From Hymenobacter lucidus (GTDB lineage Bacteria; Bacteroidota; Bacteroidia; Cytophagales; Hymenobacteraceae): 64,000 nucleotides of DNA. Position 1 is the first letter of the stretch. Each line of letters begins with the position of its first letter. The stretch spans positions 310,001 to 374,000 of the forward strand of contig NZ_JAJADR010000002.1 of NCBI RefSeq assembly GCF_020447265.1. Reading direction: 5' to 3'. Under the pieces are notes generated by a model. It made no database searches. It was not told where the DNA came from and saw only the letters and a program-made list of their open reading frames with translations. The position numbers and the translations under genes are program-made. Shown here in pieces: positions 8,841 to 17,154 of this stretch.

Positions 8841-8904
8841 GCGGGATATCCAAAGTTTCTCGGGGGGCTGGGTCCGGTAGTTATAGCTGGTCCCTCTTAG
8901 AACG

Positions 8905-8940
8905 ACCAACGCCGCCGGAGTTTCCTCGGGCGGCGTTGGT
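8905..8940 (-). terminator. Hairpin terminator after the PIN-domain gene
   Basis: A perfect 12-bp stem, ACCAACGCCGCC with GGCGGCGTTGGT, around a 12-base loop, lying 44 bp past the stop of the minus-strand PIN gene. The T-tract is weak. Its high GC contrasts with the AT-rich gene it follows. Confidence 0.6.
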
Positions 8941-8983
8941 GAGGGCTACTAGTGAGGCAGTGGAAGTGTAACATTCACTAAAA

Positions 8984-10054
8984 TCATTTTAATACCTCGA
9001 TAGAATCAACACTAAAATTATAAGGCTTTTCATCTATATCATAGCTAAATGAAAACCCTATCTTCATATTCAATTCCTTCTCACCAATCAACATATATTC
9101 ATTCTCTATTTCACTATCAGCGGAGTATCCATACCCCTCAGCATCACATGATATACTCAAAATCCCAGAAATCACACACTCTTCGTCCATAATATCAACT
9201 TGAATGCCCATTAAATTATACATGTGAAATTTATCATCAAATGAAATAAAACCTTTTGCATCATAATCAAGATCAAATATATAATTTAGGTCGTAGTATT
9301 TAAATTTATTCTTTACCTCTATCTTTATATCTTCACCTAACAAATTTTGTATTATATCAAAAATAAACCAACTATCAAAGTCTTGATAATTTAACCATTT
9401 TTTAAAAACAGAAGAACGCTCGGTTATCATCAACTCATCTTTCTGAACTAATTCTTTGAAAGAACGGCAAATCTCAAGTCTTTTCGTATCAGAAAGCAGA
9501 TCAGCATGAATTTCCCAATTTCCTTTTTTCAATTTTTCAAGATCACAAAAATCATTCACATTATCTGTCATAAAGTAACAATTGTTTAGCTCATATTCTT
9601 CCACGAATGCAGAATACACAAGCCAATTTAATGCATCTTTTAATTCATTTTTGTTATCAGCAAATGGCTTTACCCTACCCACAGCTCTGCGAACTATCTC
9701 AGGCAGCAGAGAGTTATCATGATGCAAAATCTCTAAAACACCTTCATTGTATAAGTTTTGATAGAATCTTTTCAGGCCTTCAACAGATACAGTTATATCA
9801 ATAATAATATTAGATGACATACTGAAGTTATAATTCTTTGCATCATATAATATCTTTTCTAATTTATCATTTTCACCCTTAATTATTTTTTCATAATTCC
9901 TAATAAGCTCATCCAGAACTATCCTTGACATATAAAGGAAAATTTTAGAACTCTTAATTCTTGCTAGAGAAAGAATGTTACTAGAAAAGCTTCCCTTGAA
10001 AAAAGGATCTTTATACAATACTGAAGTATCAAGAAATATGTGCAGGCCTTGCAT
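8984..10054 (-). CDS. PIN-domain protein, AT-rich, probably acquired
   Basis: 356 residues. The N-terminus HIFLDTSVLYKD carries the first PIN aspartate (D9), followed by a helix with VLDELIRNYE (conserved acidic position), then KDALNWLVY and FMTDNVNDF, matching the spaced acidic residues that bind Mg/Mn in PIN ribonucleases. The layout resembles the DUF4935-type PIN proteins. The C-terminal 150 residues are beta-rich and unfamiliar. Base composition is far lower in GC (roughly one third) than the neighbours, and codon use is AT-ending, a strong sign of horizontal transfer. No antitoxin-like small gene adjoins it. Possible roles are RNA cleavage in defence or a solitary toxin; this is inference. 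Confidence 0.75.
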   Translation of the reverse strand: MQGLHIFLDTSVLYKDPFFKGSFSSNILSLARIKSSKIFLYMSRIVLDELIRNYEKIIKGENDKLEKILYDAKNYNFSMSSNIIIDITVSVEGLKRFYQNLYNEGVLEILHHDNSLLPEIVRRAVGRVKPFADNKNELKDALNWLVYSAFVEEYELNNCYFMTDNVNDFCDLEKLKKGNWEIHADLLSDTKRLEICRSFKELVQKDELMITERSSVFKKWLNYQDFDSWFIFDIIQNLLGEDIKIEVKNKFKYYDLNYIFDLDYDAKGFISFDDKFHMYNLMGIQVDIMDEECVISGILSISCDAEGYGYSADSEIENEYMLIGEKELNMKIGFSFSYDIDEKPYNFSVDSIEVLK

Positions 10055-10173
10055 TTGCGTTTATCAAAATTATTAGCAGTATTTGTTACCCATAGCCGCA
10101 TTATTTCGCAACATCACAAAGCTATTTTGTACTTTATAATACAATTCCAGTGACTAGATTAAGTTGAGTATTT

Positions 10174-10200
10174 TCGTAGCCCACGTCGGCGTGGCGGAAG
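10174..10200 (-). other. 27-bp segment nearly identical to the 3' part of hutU
   Basis: The 27 bases match hutU positions 10994-11020 with two mismatches, in the same orientation. Read on the minus strand it encodes FRHADVGYE, against FRHADAGYE in hutU. It lies beyond the lipoprotein gene 10231-10854, about 800 bp from the original, and does not belong to any convincing gene. A duplicated remnant or insertion scar is one reading. Confidence 0.4.
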
Positions 10201-10230
10201 GTACTTCTATCCGGGATGATAAGCACGCAG

Positions 10231-10854
10231 TTAGCAAGGGAAGAAAAACTCCACTTCCTGCAGCTTGCCCTTCTTGAATATCAGGCTTAAGGATCCTTCC
10301 GTGGGGGCTCCTTTGTAGGAGTACTGCAAATTCATTACCTCCCCTGGCTGGCTGGTAGAGGGCACGTCGGCTTCCTTGGCCGATACCGGGTAGTAGCGGC
10401 GGACGTCCTCCAGGGTGGTGTTTTGGTTGAGCACGAGCTGGCCCACCTTTCCCTGGAATTTGCCCGTCGTCACGTCGAAGCTGGCGAGGATGGCCTGGTT
10501 GCCGGCCACCTCGTAGCGGGTGTTGCCATAGTACCAGAAGTCGCCGTTGCTGTTGTCGGCGGTTTCCAGCTCGCCGCCGCACTCTACTGCGCCCTTGGCA
10601 ATGCTGTCGGGGCGGCCCAGCTGGCTGGTGAGCAGCTTGGTGCTCAGCTCGTCCCGCGCCTTCCCATTGACGATAATCATGTTCGCCTCGATGTACTCCG
10701 GGTTGGCCGTCTCGGCAGTGGCTGATGCGGCCTGAGTTTTCTCAGTGGTATTCTGGGCCGGCGTGGCAGGTTCGGTAGTGGTTACGTCGGTGCCGGAGTT
10801 GCTTTGGCAGGCGGCCAGGCACAGCAGTGCGGAAGCCAGGAAAAGGTATTTCAC
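10231..10854 (-). CDS. Lipoprotein of unknown function
   Basis: 207 residues from a GTG start (read as MKYLFLASALLCLAAC), with the lipobox LAAC and lipidated Cys at about 16. A Thr/Ala-rich linker follows to about residue 55, then a compact domain with a beta-rich pattern ending VEFFFPC. The domain shows LGRPDSIAKGAVECGGEL, which recalls small secreted domains that assess genotype-like 'SmpA/BamE' folds (Gly-x-Pro turns), but I cannot confirm this. It is likely exposed in the periplasm. It lies downstream of hutU on the same strand, behind a terminator. Confidence 0.75.
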   Translation of the reverse strand: MKYLFLASALLCLAACQSNSGTDVTTTEPATPAQNTTEKTQAASATAETANPEYIEANMIIVNGKARDELSTKLLTSQLGRPDSIAKGAVECGGELETADNSNGDFWYYGNTRYEVAGNQAILASFDVTTGKFQGKVGQLVLNQNTTLEDVRRYYPVSAKEADVPSTSQPGEVMNLQYSYKGAPTEGSLSLIFKKGKLQEVEFFFPC

Positions 10855-10893
10855 AAGGATTAATAAGGTGGTAAATACAAGAAATCAATGCAT

Positions 10894-10931
10894 AAAAAGG
10901 GCGGGGCAAACTTACGAAGCATGCCCCGCCC
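10894..10931 (-). terminator. Terminator after hutU
   Basis: Stem GGGCGGGGCA/TGCCCCGCCC with a 13-base loop, followed on the minus strand by CTTTTTATG. It sits 8 bp past the hutU stop. Confidence 0.85.
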
Positions 10932-10938
10932 CTGCTGA

Positions 10939-12744
10939 TTACTCCCGGCCCGGAATCTTTACCCCACGCTCATCGGCCACTTGCTGGGCCAGCTCGTAGC
11001 CCGCGTCGGCGTGACGGAAGACGCCCATGCCGGGGTCGGTGGTGAGTACCCGCTTGAGGCGCTCAGCTTTTTCGGGGGTTCCGGTGGCTACTATCACCAT
11101 GCCGGAGTGGGTCGAGTTGCCGATGCCCACGCCGCCGCCGTTGTGCAGGCTTACCCAGTCGGCACCGCTGGCGGTGTTGGCCAGGGCGTTGAGCAGGGGC
11201 CAGTCGGCCACGGCGTCGGAGCCGTCTTTCATACCTTCGGTTTCGCGGTTGGGCGAGGCCACCGAGCCGCAGTCGAGATGGTCGCGGCCGATGACGATGG
11301 GGGCAGAAACTTCGCCCCGGGCCACGAGGTCGTTGATGACCAGGCCAAACTTTTCCCGCTCGCCGTAGCCCAGCCAGCACACGCGGGCCGGCAGGCCGAT
11401 GAAGGGCACCTTGGCCTGGGCCTTCTCAATCCAGCGGGCCAGCATCTTGTTGTCGGGAAAGGTTTCGAGCAGGGCCCGGTCGATGCGCAGAATGTCGGCT
11501 GGGTCGCCACTGAGGGCCGCCCAGCGGAACGGACCTTTGCCCTCGCAGAACAGAGGACGGATGTAGCCGGGCACGAAGCCGGGGTAAAGAAACTGGCCGT
11601 TGTCGTCGCGCACCTTCAGGCCACCTTTTTCGGCCTGTCCGCGCAGGTTGTTGCCGTAGTCGAGGGCCACGGCCCCGCCGGCCTGCATATCAATGATGGC
11701 CTGGCAGTGCTTCATAATGGAAGCCAAGGCCTGGCGCTTGAACTCGGCCGGGTCAGTGGCGCGCAGGGTCAGCACCTCGTGAATGTCGCCTTCGGGAATG
11801 TAGTCCATCAGGTCGTGGGCCGAAGTCTGGTCGGTTACGATATCCACCTTAAAGCCCCGGGCCAGCAGCTCGGGCAGCACGGTGGCGGCGTTGCCGGTGA
11901 GGCCCACCGACCAGCCGATGCCGTCGTCTTTGGACTGCGTGCAGATTTGCAGGGCGTGGTCCAGGTCGCGGGCCTGGGCGTCGAGGTAGCCTTCGCGCAC
12001 CTTTTGCTTTACCCGCTCGTCGATGGGCTCGATAACCAGGCACACCCCGTCGTTCATCGTCACCGACAGCGGCTGGGCCCCGCTCATGCCGCCCAGGCCC
12101 GCCGTAACGGTAATCGTGCCGCGCAACGTGCCGCCGAAGTGCTTGTCGGCCACGGCGGCGAAGGTTTCGTAGGTGCCCTGCAGGATGCCTTGGGTGGCAA
12201 TGTAAATCCAGGAGCCGGCCGTCATCTGCCCGTACATCATCAGGCCCAGCTTGTCGAGCTCGTCGAAATACTCCTGGGTGCTCCAGGCGGGCACAATGTT
12301 CGAGTTGGCAATGAGTACCCGCGGGGCGTGGGCCCAGGTGCGTAGCACGCCCACGGCCTTGCCGCTCTGCACGAGCATGGTTTCGTCGGGCTCCAGGTTT
12401 TTGAGCGTCTTGACGATGGTCTGGTACTCCTTCCAGTTGCGGGCAGCGCGGCCGGCGCCGCCGTACACAATCAGCTCGTCGTAGACCAGGCTCACGGCTG
12501 GGTCGAGGTTGTTTTCCAGCATCCGCAGGGCCGCTTCGGCTTCCCAGGTTTTGCAGCGCAGTGTGGAGCCGTGCATGGCGCGTACGGTTTCCTCGGGCTT
12601 GTACTCGTAGTACATCGGGCGGCCCGGACCGTTGGTTTTGGGCGCGGACACTACCGGGGCGGGCGTTTTATCGGATTGGCTGTTGGCTTCGAGGTTGAGC
12701 TCGGGCGTATCGAGGGGAGCGGGGGCGGCGGGCTGCTGAGACAT
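10939..12744 (-). CDS. hutU: Urocanate hydratase
   Basis: 601 residues. It converts urocanate to imidazolonepropionate in histidine degradation, in the cytoplasm, using tightly bound NAD+. The urocanase signature is clear: [23 protein letters not shown], the NAD-binding segment [13 protein letters not shown], and the C-terminal active-site block [20 protein letters not shown] followed by HNGGGVGIG. The ATG at 12744 ([10 protein letters not shown]) is preferred; about 50 residues of Ala/Pro-rich extension precede the usual start, making it a little longer than the common 550-560. hutG lies 5.4 kb away; hutH and hutI are not in the window. A TATATTCG about 32 bp upstream of the start could be its -7 element. 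Confidence 0.97.
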   Translation of the reverse strand: MSQQPAAPAPLDTPELNLEANSQSDKTPAPVVSAPKTNGPGRPMYYEYKPEETVRAMHGSTLRCKTWEAEAALRMLENNLDPAVSLVYDELIVYGGAGRAARNWKEYQTIVKTLKNLEPDETMLVQSGKAVGVLRTWAHAPRVLIANSNIVPAWSTQEYFDELDKLGLMMYGQMTAGSWIYIATQGILQGTYETFAAVADKHFGGTLRGTITVTAGLGGMSGAQPLSVTMNDGVCLVIEPIDERVKQKVREGYLDAQARDLDHALQICTQSKDDGIGWSVGLTGNAATVLPELLARGFKVDIVTDQTSAHDLMDYIPEGDIHEVLTLRATDPAEFKRQALASIMKHCQAIIDMQAGGAVALDYGNNLRGQAEKGGLKVRDDNGQFLYPGFVPGYIRPLFCEGKGPFRWAALSGDPADILRIDRALLETFPDNKMLARWIEKAQAKVPFIGLPARVCWLGYGEREKFGLVINDLVARGEVSAPIVIGRDHLDCGSVASPNRETEGMKDGSDAVADWPLLNALANTASGADWVSLHNGGGVGIGNSTHSGMVIVATGTPEKAERLKRVLTTDPGMGVFRHADAGYELAQQVADERGVKIPGRE

Positions 12745-13101
12745 GGCAGAGTAGCGGTTTGGGAAGGTGGGTGGAGCGGCGAATATAGCGTTTTCGAGGC
12801 GGGAGCCGGCAGGATTTTGCACCCCGCCCGCCCGGCCCGCTACCGGTCCACCGCTAGTTATGCTGGGCTGCTGGCCTAACGTTGAGCTTGATAATACTGA
12901 TAGCTCAGCAGCTGGGCTACGTTAAGCTGAACATTAGAATAGTCTTAATCAACCTACTTATAGATGAGCTTAATCACATATTATCAAAATATTTTTATAA
13001 AAATCAGGTTACCAAGGGTAAGAAATCAGTATAAAGCTTCCGATACCTCTTTCCGATGTATCGAGCATTCCAATCTACCTCACCAAACACTTTATTCTAT
13101 C
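12745..13101. other. Divergent intergenic region, AT-rich towards the lipoprotein gene
   Basis: This 357-bp gap separates the divergently transcribed hutU and the 13102 lipoprotein. The half next to hutU is GC-rich; 12890-13100 is unusually AT-rich with runs such as ATATTTTTATAAAAATC, which fits a promoter region. I see no gene, RNA or repeat in it. Confidence 0.5.
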
Positions 13102-13557
13102 ATGAAAAAGACCTTGTTTTTCGCCCTGGCGGCGGCCTCGTTTACGTTTGCCTCCTGCGGCGGCAATAACCAGGAAGGTAGCACCGGGGGCTCCACCAGC
13201 GGCTCAGGCACCGAAGGCACCTCTTCTGATGCCTCCACTTCCGACATGGGCGCTAATTCTGACATGAGCGGCGACACCACAATGAGCGGCGGCGTGGGCG
13301 GCACCACGGCGGGTACGGCCACCGGCACCACGTCTGGCACCAGCACTTCGGGCAGCACTGGCGGCACTACCGGCAGCACGGCCGGCGGCAGTACTTCGGG
13401 CAGCGATATGGGTGGCAGTGGCTCCACGGCAGGTGGCAGCACGGCTGGTGGCTCTACTACTGGCGGCAACACCGCCGGCGGCACGGGCTCCACGGCGGGC
13501 GGCAGCACGGCAGGTGGTACCGGCTCTACGGGCGGCGGCACAACTGGCGGCCAATAG
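13102..13557 (+). CDS. Low-complexity Gly/Ser/Thr-rich lipoprotein
   Basis: 151 residues. The start MKKTLFFALAAASFTFASC gives a lipoprotein signal with the Cys at about 19. Nearly all of the rest is Gly, Ser, Thr and Ala in repeats such as STAGG, GGSTAGG and TSGS, so it is unlikely to fold and may act as a flexible surface or periplasmic spacer. A strong terminator follows. The opposite strand is also open here because of the repeated codons, but its Pro/Val-rich reading has no signal or start context. The ATG at 13102 directly precedes the signal peptide. Confidence 0.75.
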   Translation: MKKTLFFALAAASFTFASCGGNNQEGSTGGSTSGSGTEGTSSDASTSDMGANSDMSGDTTMSGGVGGTTAGTATGTTSGTSTSGSTGGTTGSTAGGSTSGSDMGGSGSTAGGSTAGGSTTGGNTAGGTGSTAGGSTAGGTGSTGGGTTGGQ

Positions 13558-13576
13558 CCCTCACGACACCTTAGGT

Positions 13577-13614
13577 TTGCAAAAAGCCTCTCGTTTCACG
13601 GGAGGCTTTTTTAT
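13577..13614 (+). terminator. Terminator after the Gly/Ser/Thr-rich lipoprotein gene
   Basis: Stem AAAAGCCTC/GAGGCTTTT around TCGTTTCACGG, ending in a run of T. A classical intrinsic terminator. Confidence 0.9.
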
Positions 13615-13757
13615 GTTGGCGCCCGAAGCCCGACTTGGCAACTGCACCCTAGCAGCACTGCCGAAAGCCTGCTTTTTGCACCGTAAAAGCCAACAAGTCT
13701 ATCCTCCGGCCGGAATTATGCGTAATCCTTTTTCCGTCCAATCAATTTGCTGATCCT

Positions 13758-14813
13758 ATGAAACAAGTAGCCCCTGGTGTTCACCAGCTCACTATTCAAC
13801 GCTTTGTCAATCTGTATTTCGTCGAAACCGGCCGCTCGGGCGAGTGGGTACTGGTGGATACGGGGTTGCCGGGCGCGGCCAAGGACGTCATTGCTGCCGC
13901 CGACAAGCTGTTCTACCCCGGCACCCATCCCGAGGCCATCATCCTGACCCACGGCCACATGGACCACGCCGGCAACGCCCGGGAGCTGGCCGAGCACTGG
14001 AAGGTGCCGGTGCTGGCCCACCCCCTGGAAATGCCCTTTCTGACCGGTAAAGCCGTGTATCCGCCCGCCGACCCCACCGTGCAGCACGGCGGCACGCTGG
14101 CCTTCGTGGCGCGGTTTTTCCCGCCCCAGTCGTTCCAGCTTACTGATGTAGTGCAGGCCCTGCCCGCCAACGATACCGACCCACCCTTTCTGCCCGACTG
14201 GCAGTGGCTGCACGTGCCGGGCCACGCGCCGGGCCAGATTGCCTTGTTCCGCGAGAAGGACCGCACCCTGCTCGGAGCCGATGCCTTTGCTACGGCCAAC
14301 CACGAGTCGGTGCCGGCATTGCTGCTGCAACTGCCGTGCATCAGCGTGGCTGGCGCCCCGTTCAACTACAACTGGGAGCAGGTGCGCGAGTCGGTGCAGA
14401 AGCTGGCGGCATTGCGGCCCGAGTACATCGGCTGTGGCCACGGCCCGGCCATGCAGGGCGCCGAGGCCACAGAAGGCCTCTCGGCGCTGGCCGCTAACTT
14501 CCCGATGCCCACGCACGGCCGCTATGTGCAGGACCCAGCCCGCATCGACGAAACCGGCGTGCAGTACGTACCCCAGGCCGCCGTCGACACGCTGCCGGCC
14601 AAGCTGGCTATGATTGGCGCGGGCGTTGGGCTGGCCATTACGGCCGTGGCGCTGCTTTCCGGTAAGAAAAAGCACAAGAAGCGCCACGCCCGCCGCAAAC
14701 ACGCCGCCCCTGCGGATGAGTACGAAACCGGCTACGGCGAGCAGCCCGACGGTACCATCGTGGGCCCCGGCCCCAGCCGCCCCGAGTGGCGCAAGGGTGG
14801 CGTCGGCGACTAG
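13758..14813 (+). CDS. Metallo-beta-lactamase-fold hydrolase with C-terminal membrane anchor
   Basis: 351 residues. The zinc motif HGHMDH is at 65-70, the second His lies in LHVPGHAPGQ, and a metal-bridging Asp in LLGADAF, so the binuclear centre looks complete. Such enzymes hydrolyse thioesters, lactones or similar bonds; the substrate is not indicated. After the catalytic domain (to about 285) comes one hydrophobic helix (LAMIGAGVGLAITAVALL), then a strongly basic stretch (KKKHKKRHARRKH) and a Gly/Pro tail. A C-terminal membrane anchor is less usual for the family. Transcribed alone, ending in a repeat element with an inner hairpin. Confidence 0.9.
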   Translation: MKQVAPGVHQLTIQRFVNLYFVETGRSGEWVLVDTGLPGAAKDVIAAADKLFYPGTHPEAIILTHGHMDHAGNARELAEHWKVPVLAHPLEMPFLTGKAVYPPADPTVQHGGTLAFVARFFPPQSFQLTDVVQALPANDTDPPFLPDWQWLHVPGHAPGQIALFREKDRTLLGADAFATANHESVPALLLQLPCISVAGAPFNYNWEQVRESVQKLAALRPEYIGCGHGPAMQGAEATEGLSALAANFPMPTHGRYVQDPARIDETGVQYVPQAAVDTLPAKLAMIGAGVGLAITAVALLSGKKKHKKRHARRKHAAPADEYETGYGEQPDGTIVGPGPSRPEWRKGGVGD

Positions 14814-14880
14814 CTGGTTGTCTAGCGTGAGGAACCGGAATCTACGCGTCTTTTGTCGTTTGTCATTGTTCCATCTGTTA

Positions 14881-15025
14881 TCCTGAGCTTGCGAAGGACC
14901 TTCCTCTCCTACCCCACTATAGTTCGTGCCAAAGTATAAAGCCCTTTTCCATGCGCTGGGAAAGGGCTTTATGCATTTAATGAGGCTTGTCACTTAGGCG
15001 AGGAAGGTCCTTCGCAAGCTCAGGA
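14881..15025. repeat. Palindromic intergenic element with nested hairpin (copy 1)
   Basis: Perfect 26-bp terminal inverted repeats (14881-14906 and 15000-15025; arm begins TCCTGAGCTTGCGAAGGACC) enclose a second hairpin at 14936-14972 (ATAAAGCCCTTTT-type stem). A diverged copy lies at 16011-16166. Both follow the 3' end of a DUF4097 gene. The inner hairpin may serve as a two-way terminator for the converging genes 13758 and 15072. No transposase gene is present. Confidence 0.8.
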
Positions 15026-15071
15026 TGACAGACGAAGCAACAATCAGCTAAGGATATAAGGCACTACCACC

Positions 15072-15875
15072 CTATAGCTGCGTGAGCTTGATGCTGCCTT
15101 TGGTGGTTACGGCTTTCAGGGGGGCACCGCCCTGGCCCAGGGTAGCCGTTACTACTTTCTGCAGGGTTTCGGAGCTGGTGACGGGCAGCTTACCGGCGCT
15201 GATGGAGCCCACGGTGGTGGCGGCAAACAGGCGAGCGGAGTAGTTTTTGGGCAAATCCCAGGTGATGCTGCCGTTCTGGGTCGTCACGTCGAGGCCCTCG
15301 CCCACCCATTTGGGGCCGCTGAGCTTGATTTTGACGCCGCCATTCACGGTGCGGCCCTTCACGCTGCCGCCCACGTTAACCAGGGAAATACCGCCGTTGG
15401 CGGCTTCGAACGTTACGGCGCCGGTCAGGTCGCTCAGGTTGATGCCGCCGTTAAGAGTGCGCAGCGTGAGAGCCATGGCGCGGGGCACGAATATCTCGTA
15501 GCTCACGGCCCAGCCCAGCTCACCCTCAGCCGAGCTTTCGGCGCGCAGGGTGTAGTCTTTGGCCTGAATGGTGATGCTCTTGCCCAGCTGTTGCGCTTCC
15601 GCCTCGTTTTTGCCCCAAGCCAGAATCTTGGCCCGCACCCGCACGTCCTTGCCGTCCCAGCCCTTCACGGTGATGCCGCCGTTGGAGCGCCCGTCGATGG
15701 TGATGCCCTGACCGGCCGGCGCGGGTAGAATTTTGTCGCGGGTTTCGCAGTAGCGCTTGCTGCTGCTGCTCGTGAAGGTGCCGTCGCCGCAGGTGGTAGT
15801 GAAGACGGGCGCCGTCTGGGCCCGCGACGAGTAGGCCACCAGGCTCAATAGCACGGCTAGAAATGCGGTTTTCAT
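15072..15875 (-). CDS. Secreted DUF4097-type beta-helix protein (paralogue 1 of 3)
   Basis: 267 residues with a Sec signal peptide (MKTAFLAVLLSLVAYSSRAQ). The mature chain has the repeating strand-turn pattern of DUF4097 adhesin-like proteins: SNGGITVKGW, LNGGINL, ANGGISL, VNGGVKIK, QNGSITWDLP. This forms a right-handed parallel beta-helix. An N-terminal pair of Cys (TTTCGDG and RYCETRD) is shared with the two paralogues next door. The protein is probably periplasmic or cell-surface; no partner is known. It is the first of three tandem copies, separated by about 350 and 120 bp. Confidence 0.88.
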   Translation of the reverse strand: MKTAFLAVLLSLVAYSSRAQTAPVFTTTCGDGTFTSSSSKRYCETRDKILPAPAGQGITIDGRSNGGITVKGWDGKDVRVRAKILAWGKNEAEAQQLGKSITIQAKDYTLRAESSAEGELGWAVSYEIFVPRAMALTLRTLNGGINLSDLTGAVTFEAANGGISLVNVGGSVKGRTVNGGVKIKLSGPKWVGEGLDVTTQNGSITWDLPKNYSARLFAATTVGSISAGKLPVTSSETLQKVVTATLGQGGAPLKAVTTKGSIKLTQL

Positions 15876-16010
15876 GCGAAAAAGCGGGGAAAGAGGCGTA
15901 AGGTAGCGGCCTTATTGCCCACAAGCCGAATTGCCGCGAAATAGTTGCCGGCTGGGGTGATTTGGCTGCTTAAAGCAGGCGGCAGGGTAGTTAAGCTCCT
16001 GCACCGTCGG

Positions 16011-16166
16011 TCATCCTGAGCAGAGCGAAGGGCCTTCCTCACCTACCCCACTGTAGGTGGTACCAACGCGAAAAAGCCCTTTACCACCGGCGCGGTAAAG
16101 GGCTTTTTCACGTTGAAGTGGGTTTGCCACTTATCAGAGATAGATCCTTCGCAGGCTCATGATGAC
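16011..16166. repeat. Palindromic intergenic element with nested hairpin (copy 2)
   Basis: Imperfect terminal inverted repeats (start GTCATCCTGAGCAGAGCGAA side, end GATCCTTCGCAGGCTC side) surround a perfect 15-bp inner stem (16071-16085 with 16094-16108, AAAAAGCCCTTTACC). It shares order and the conserved CCTTCCTC-x-CCTACCCCACT block with copy 1. It fills most of the 348-bp gap between the first two DUF4097 genes; the remainder, 15876-16010, shows nothing besides a possible promoter for the 15072 gene. Confidence 0.75.
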
Positions 16167-16223
16167 AGGTTAAAACAACATCAGCCCATTCTGCATGACC
16201 GTTCTTCTGCTACCACCGCACAC

Positions 16224-17033
16224 CTACTGCTGATTTACTTTGATGCCGCCGTTGGTGGTTACCGCTTTTACCGGGGCGCCGCCCTGACCCAGGCTGGCCG
16301 TAATTTCCTTGTGCATCATGCCCGACTTGGTGATGGGCAGGTTATCGGCTTTGATGGAGCCGATGGTGGTACTGGTAAACAGCTTAGCCGAGTAGTTTTT
16401 GGGCAAATCCCAGGTGATGCCGCCGTTGGTGGTTTCCACGTCGAGGCCCTCGCCTTCCCACTTGGTGCCGGCCAGCTTGATGTTCAGGCCACCATTTACG
16501 GTGTGGCCTTTCACGTTGCCGGCTACGTTGTCCAGCTTCACGCCCCCGTTCACGGCGTCGAACTTAATGGCCGAATTCAGGTCCTTGAGGCTAATGCCGC
16601 CGTTGACGGTGTGCAGGGCCAGGGCCGTTTTGCGGGGCACAAACACCTCGTAGCTCACCGCCCAGCCTTCGTTGCCCTGGGTGGGGCCATCGGCGCGCAG
16701 CGTGTTGCCGGCCGACTTCACCGTCACCTTTTTAGCCAGTTGGCCGGCCTGCTCGTCGGTGGCGGCCCAGGTACTCACCTTGGCCCGCACCATCACCTGA
16801 TTACCGTCCCAGCCTTTCACCGAAATTCCGCCGTTGGCCTGCCCGTCGATGGAGAGCGTAGCGCTGCCAGGGCTGGCCATAGTCAGGTCGCGGGTTTCGC
16901 AGTAGCGCTTGGTGCTGTTGGGGCTGGTGTAGGTGGCGCCTTCCTTGCAGCTCGAGGTAAAAGCGGGGGCAGTTTGGGCAAAGGCCGCGGCAGAAGTAAG
17001 GGCCAGCAGCAAGGTGGTAGTGAAAGATTTCAT
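16224..17033 (-). CDS. Secreted DUF4097-type beta-helix protein (paralogue 2 of 3)
   Basis: 269 residues with a signal peptide (MKSFTTTLLLALTSAAAFAQ). Same design as its neighbours: the two N-terminal cysteines (SSCKEG, RYCETRD), then strands marked by ANGGISVKGW, VNGGISLKDL, VNGGVKLDNV, VNGGLNIKLAG and TNGGITWDLP, and a C-terminal TTNGGIKVNQQ. It aligns along its whole length with the 15072 product, which indicates recent tandem duplication. Exported, exact location unknown. Confidence 0.88.
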   Translation of the reverse strand: MKSFTTTLLLALTSAAAFAQTAPAFTSSCKEGATYTSPNSTKRYCETRDLTMASPGSATLSIDGQANGGISVKGWDGNQVMVRAKVSTWAATDEQAGQLAKKVTVKSAGNTLRADGPTQGNEGWAVSYEVFVPRKTALALHTVNGGISLKDLNSAIKFDAVNGGVKLDNVAGNVKGHTVNGGLNIKLAGTKWEGEGLDVETTNGGITWDLPKNYSAKLFTSTTIGSIKADNLPITKSGMMHKEITASLGQGGAPVKAVTTNGGIKVNQQ

Positions 17034-17154
17034 AGCTCAGAAAATGAAAAGTGGGAAACTAGTTGACAGCCTTCCGGACCGGCCGGCAGCGTACATGGTA
17101 GAAGCCCCGACGCGGCCAACCGTTGCCTGGCCGAAGTAAAAATCCGGACCGTTT

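Noticed and set aside
8676..8900. Open frame with a 14-residue period over the 8.6-kb array
   Set aside because: Same reason; a stop lies immediately before the first ATG, and the repeats are conserved at the palindrome and not at codon positions.
13092..13554. Long minus-strand frames (Pro/Val-rich and Ala/Arg-rich) opposite the Gly/Ser/Thr lipoprotein
   Set aside because: They are reverse readings of repeated GGC/AGC/ACC codons, and the plus strand has a lipoprotein signal, a start and a terminator.
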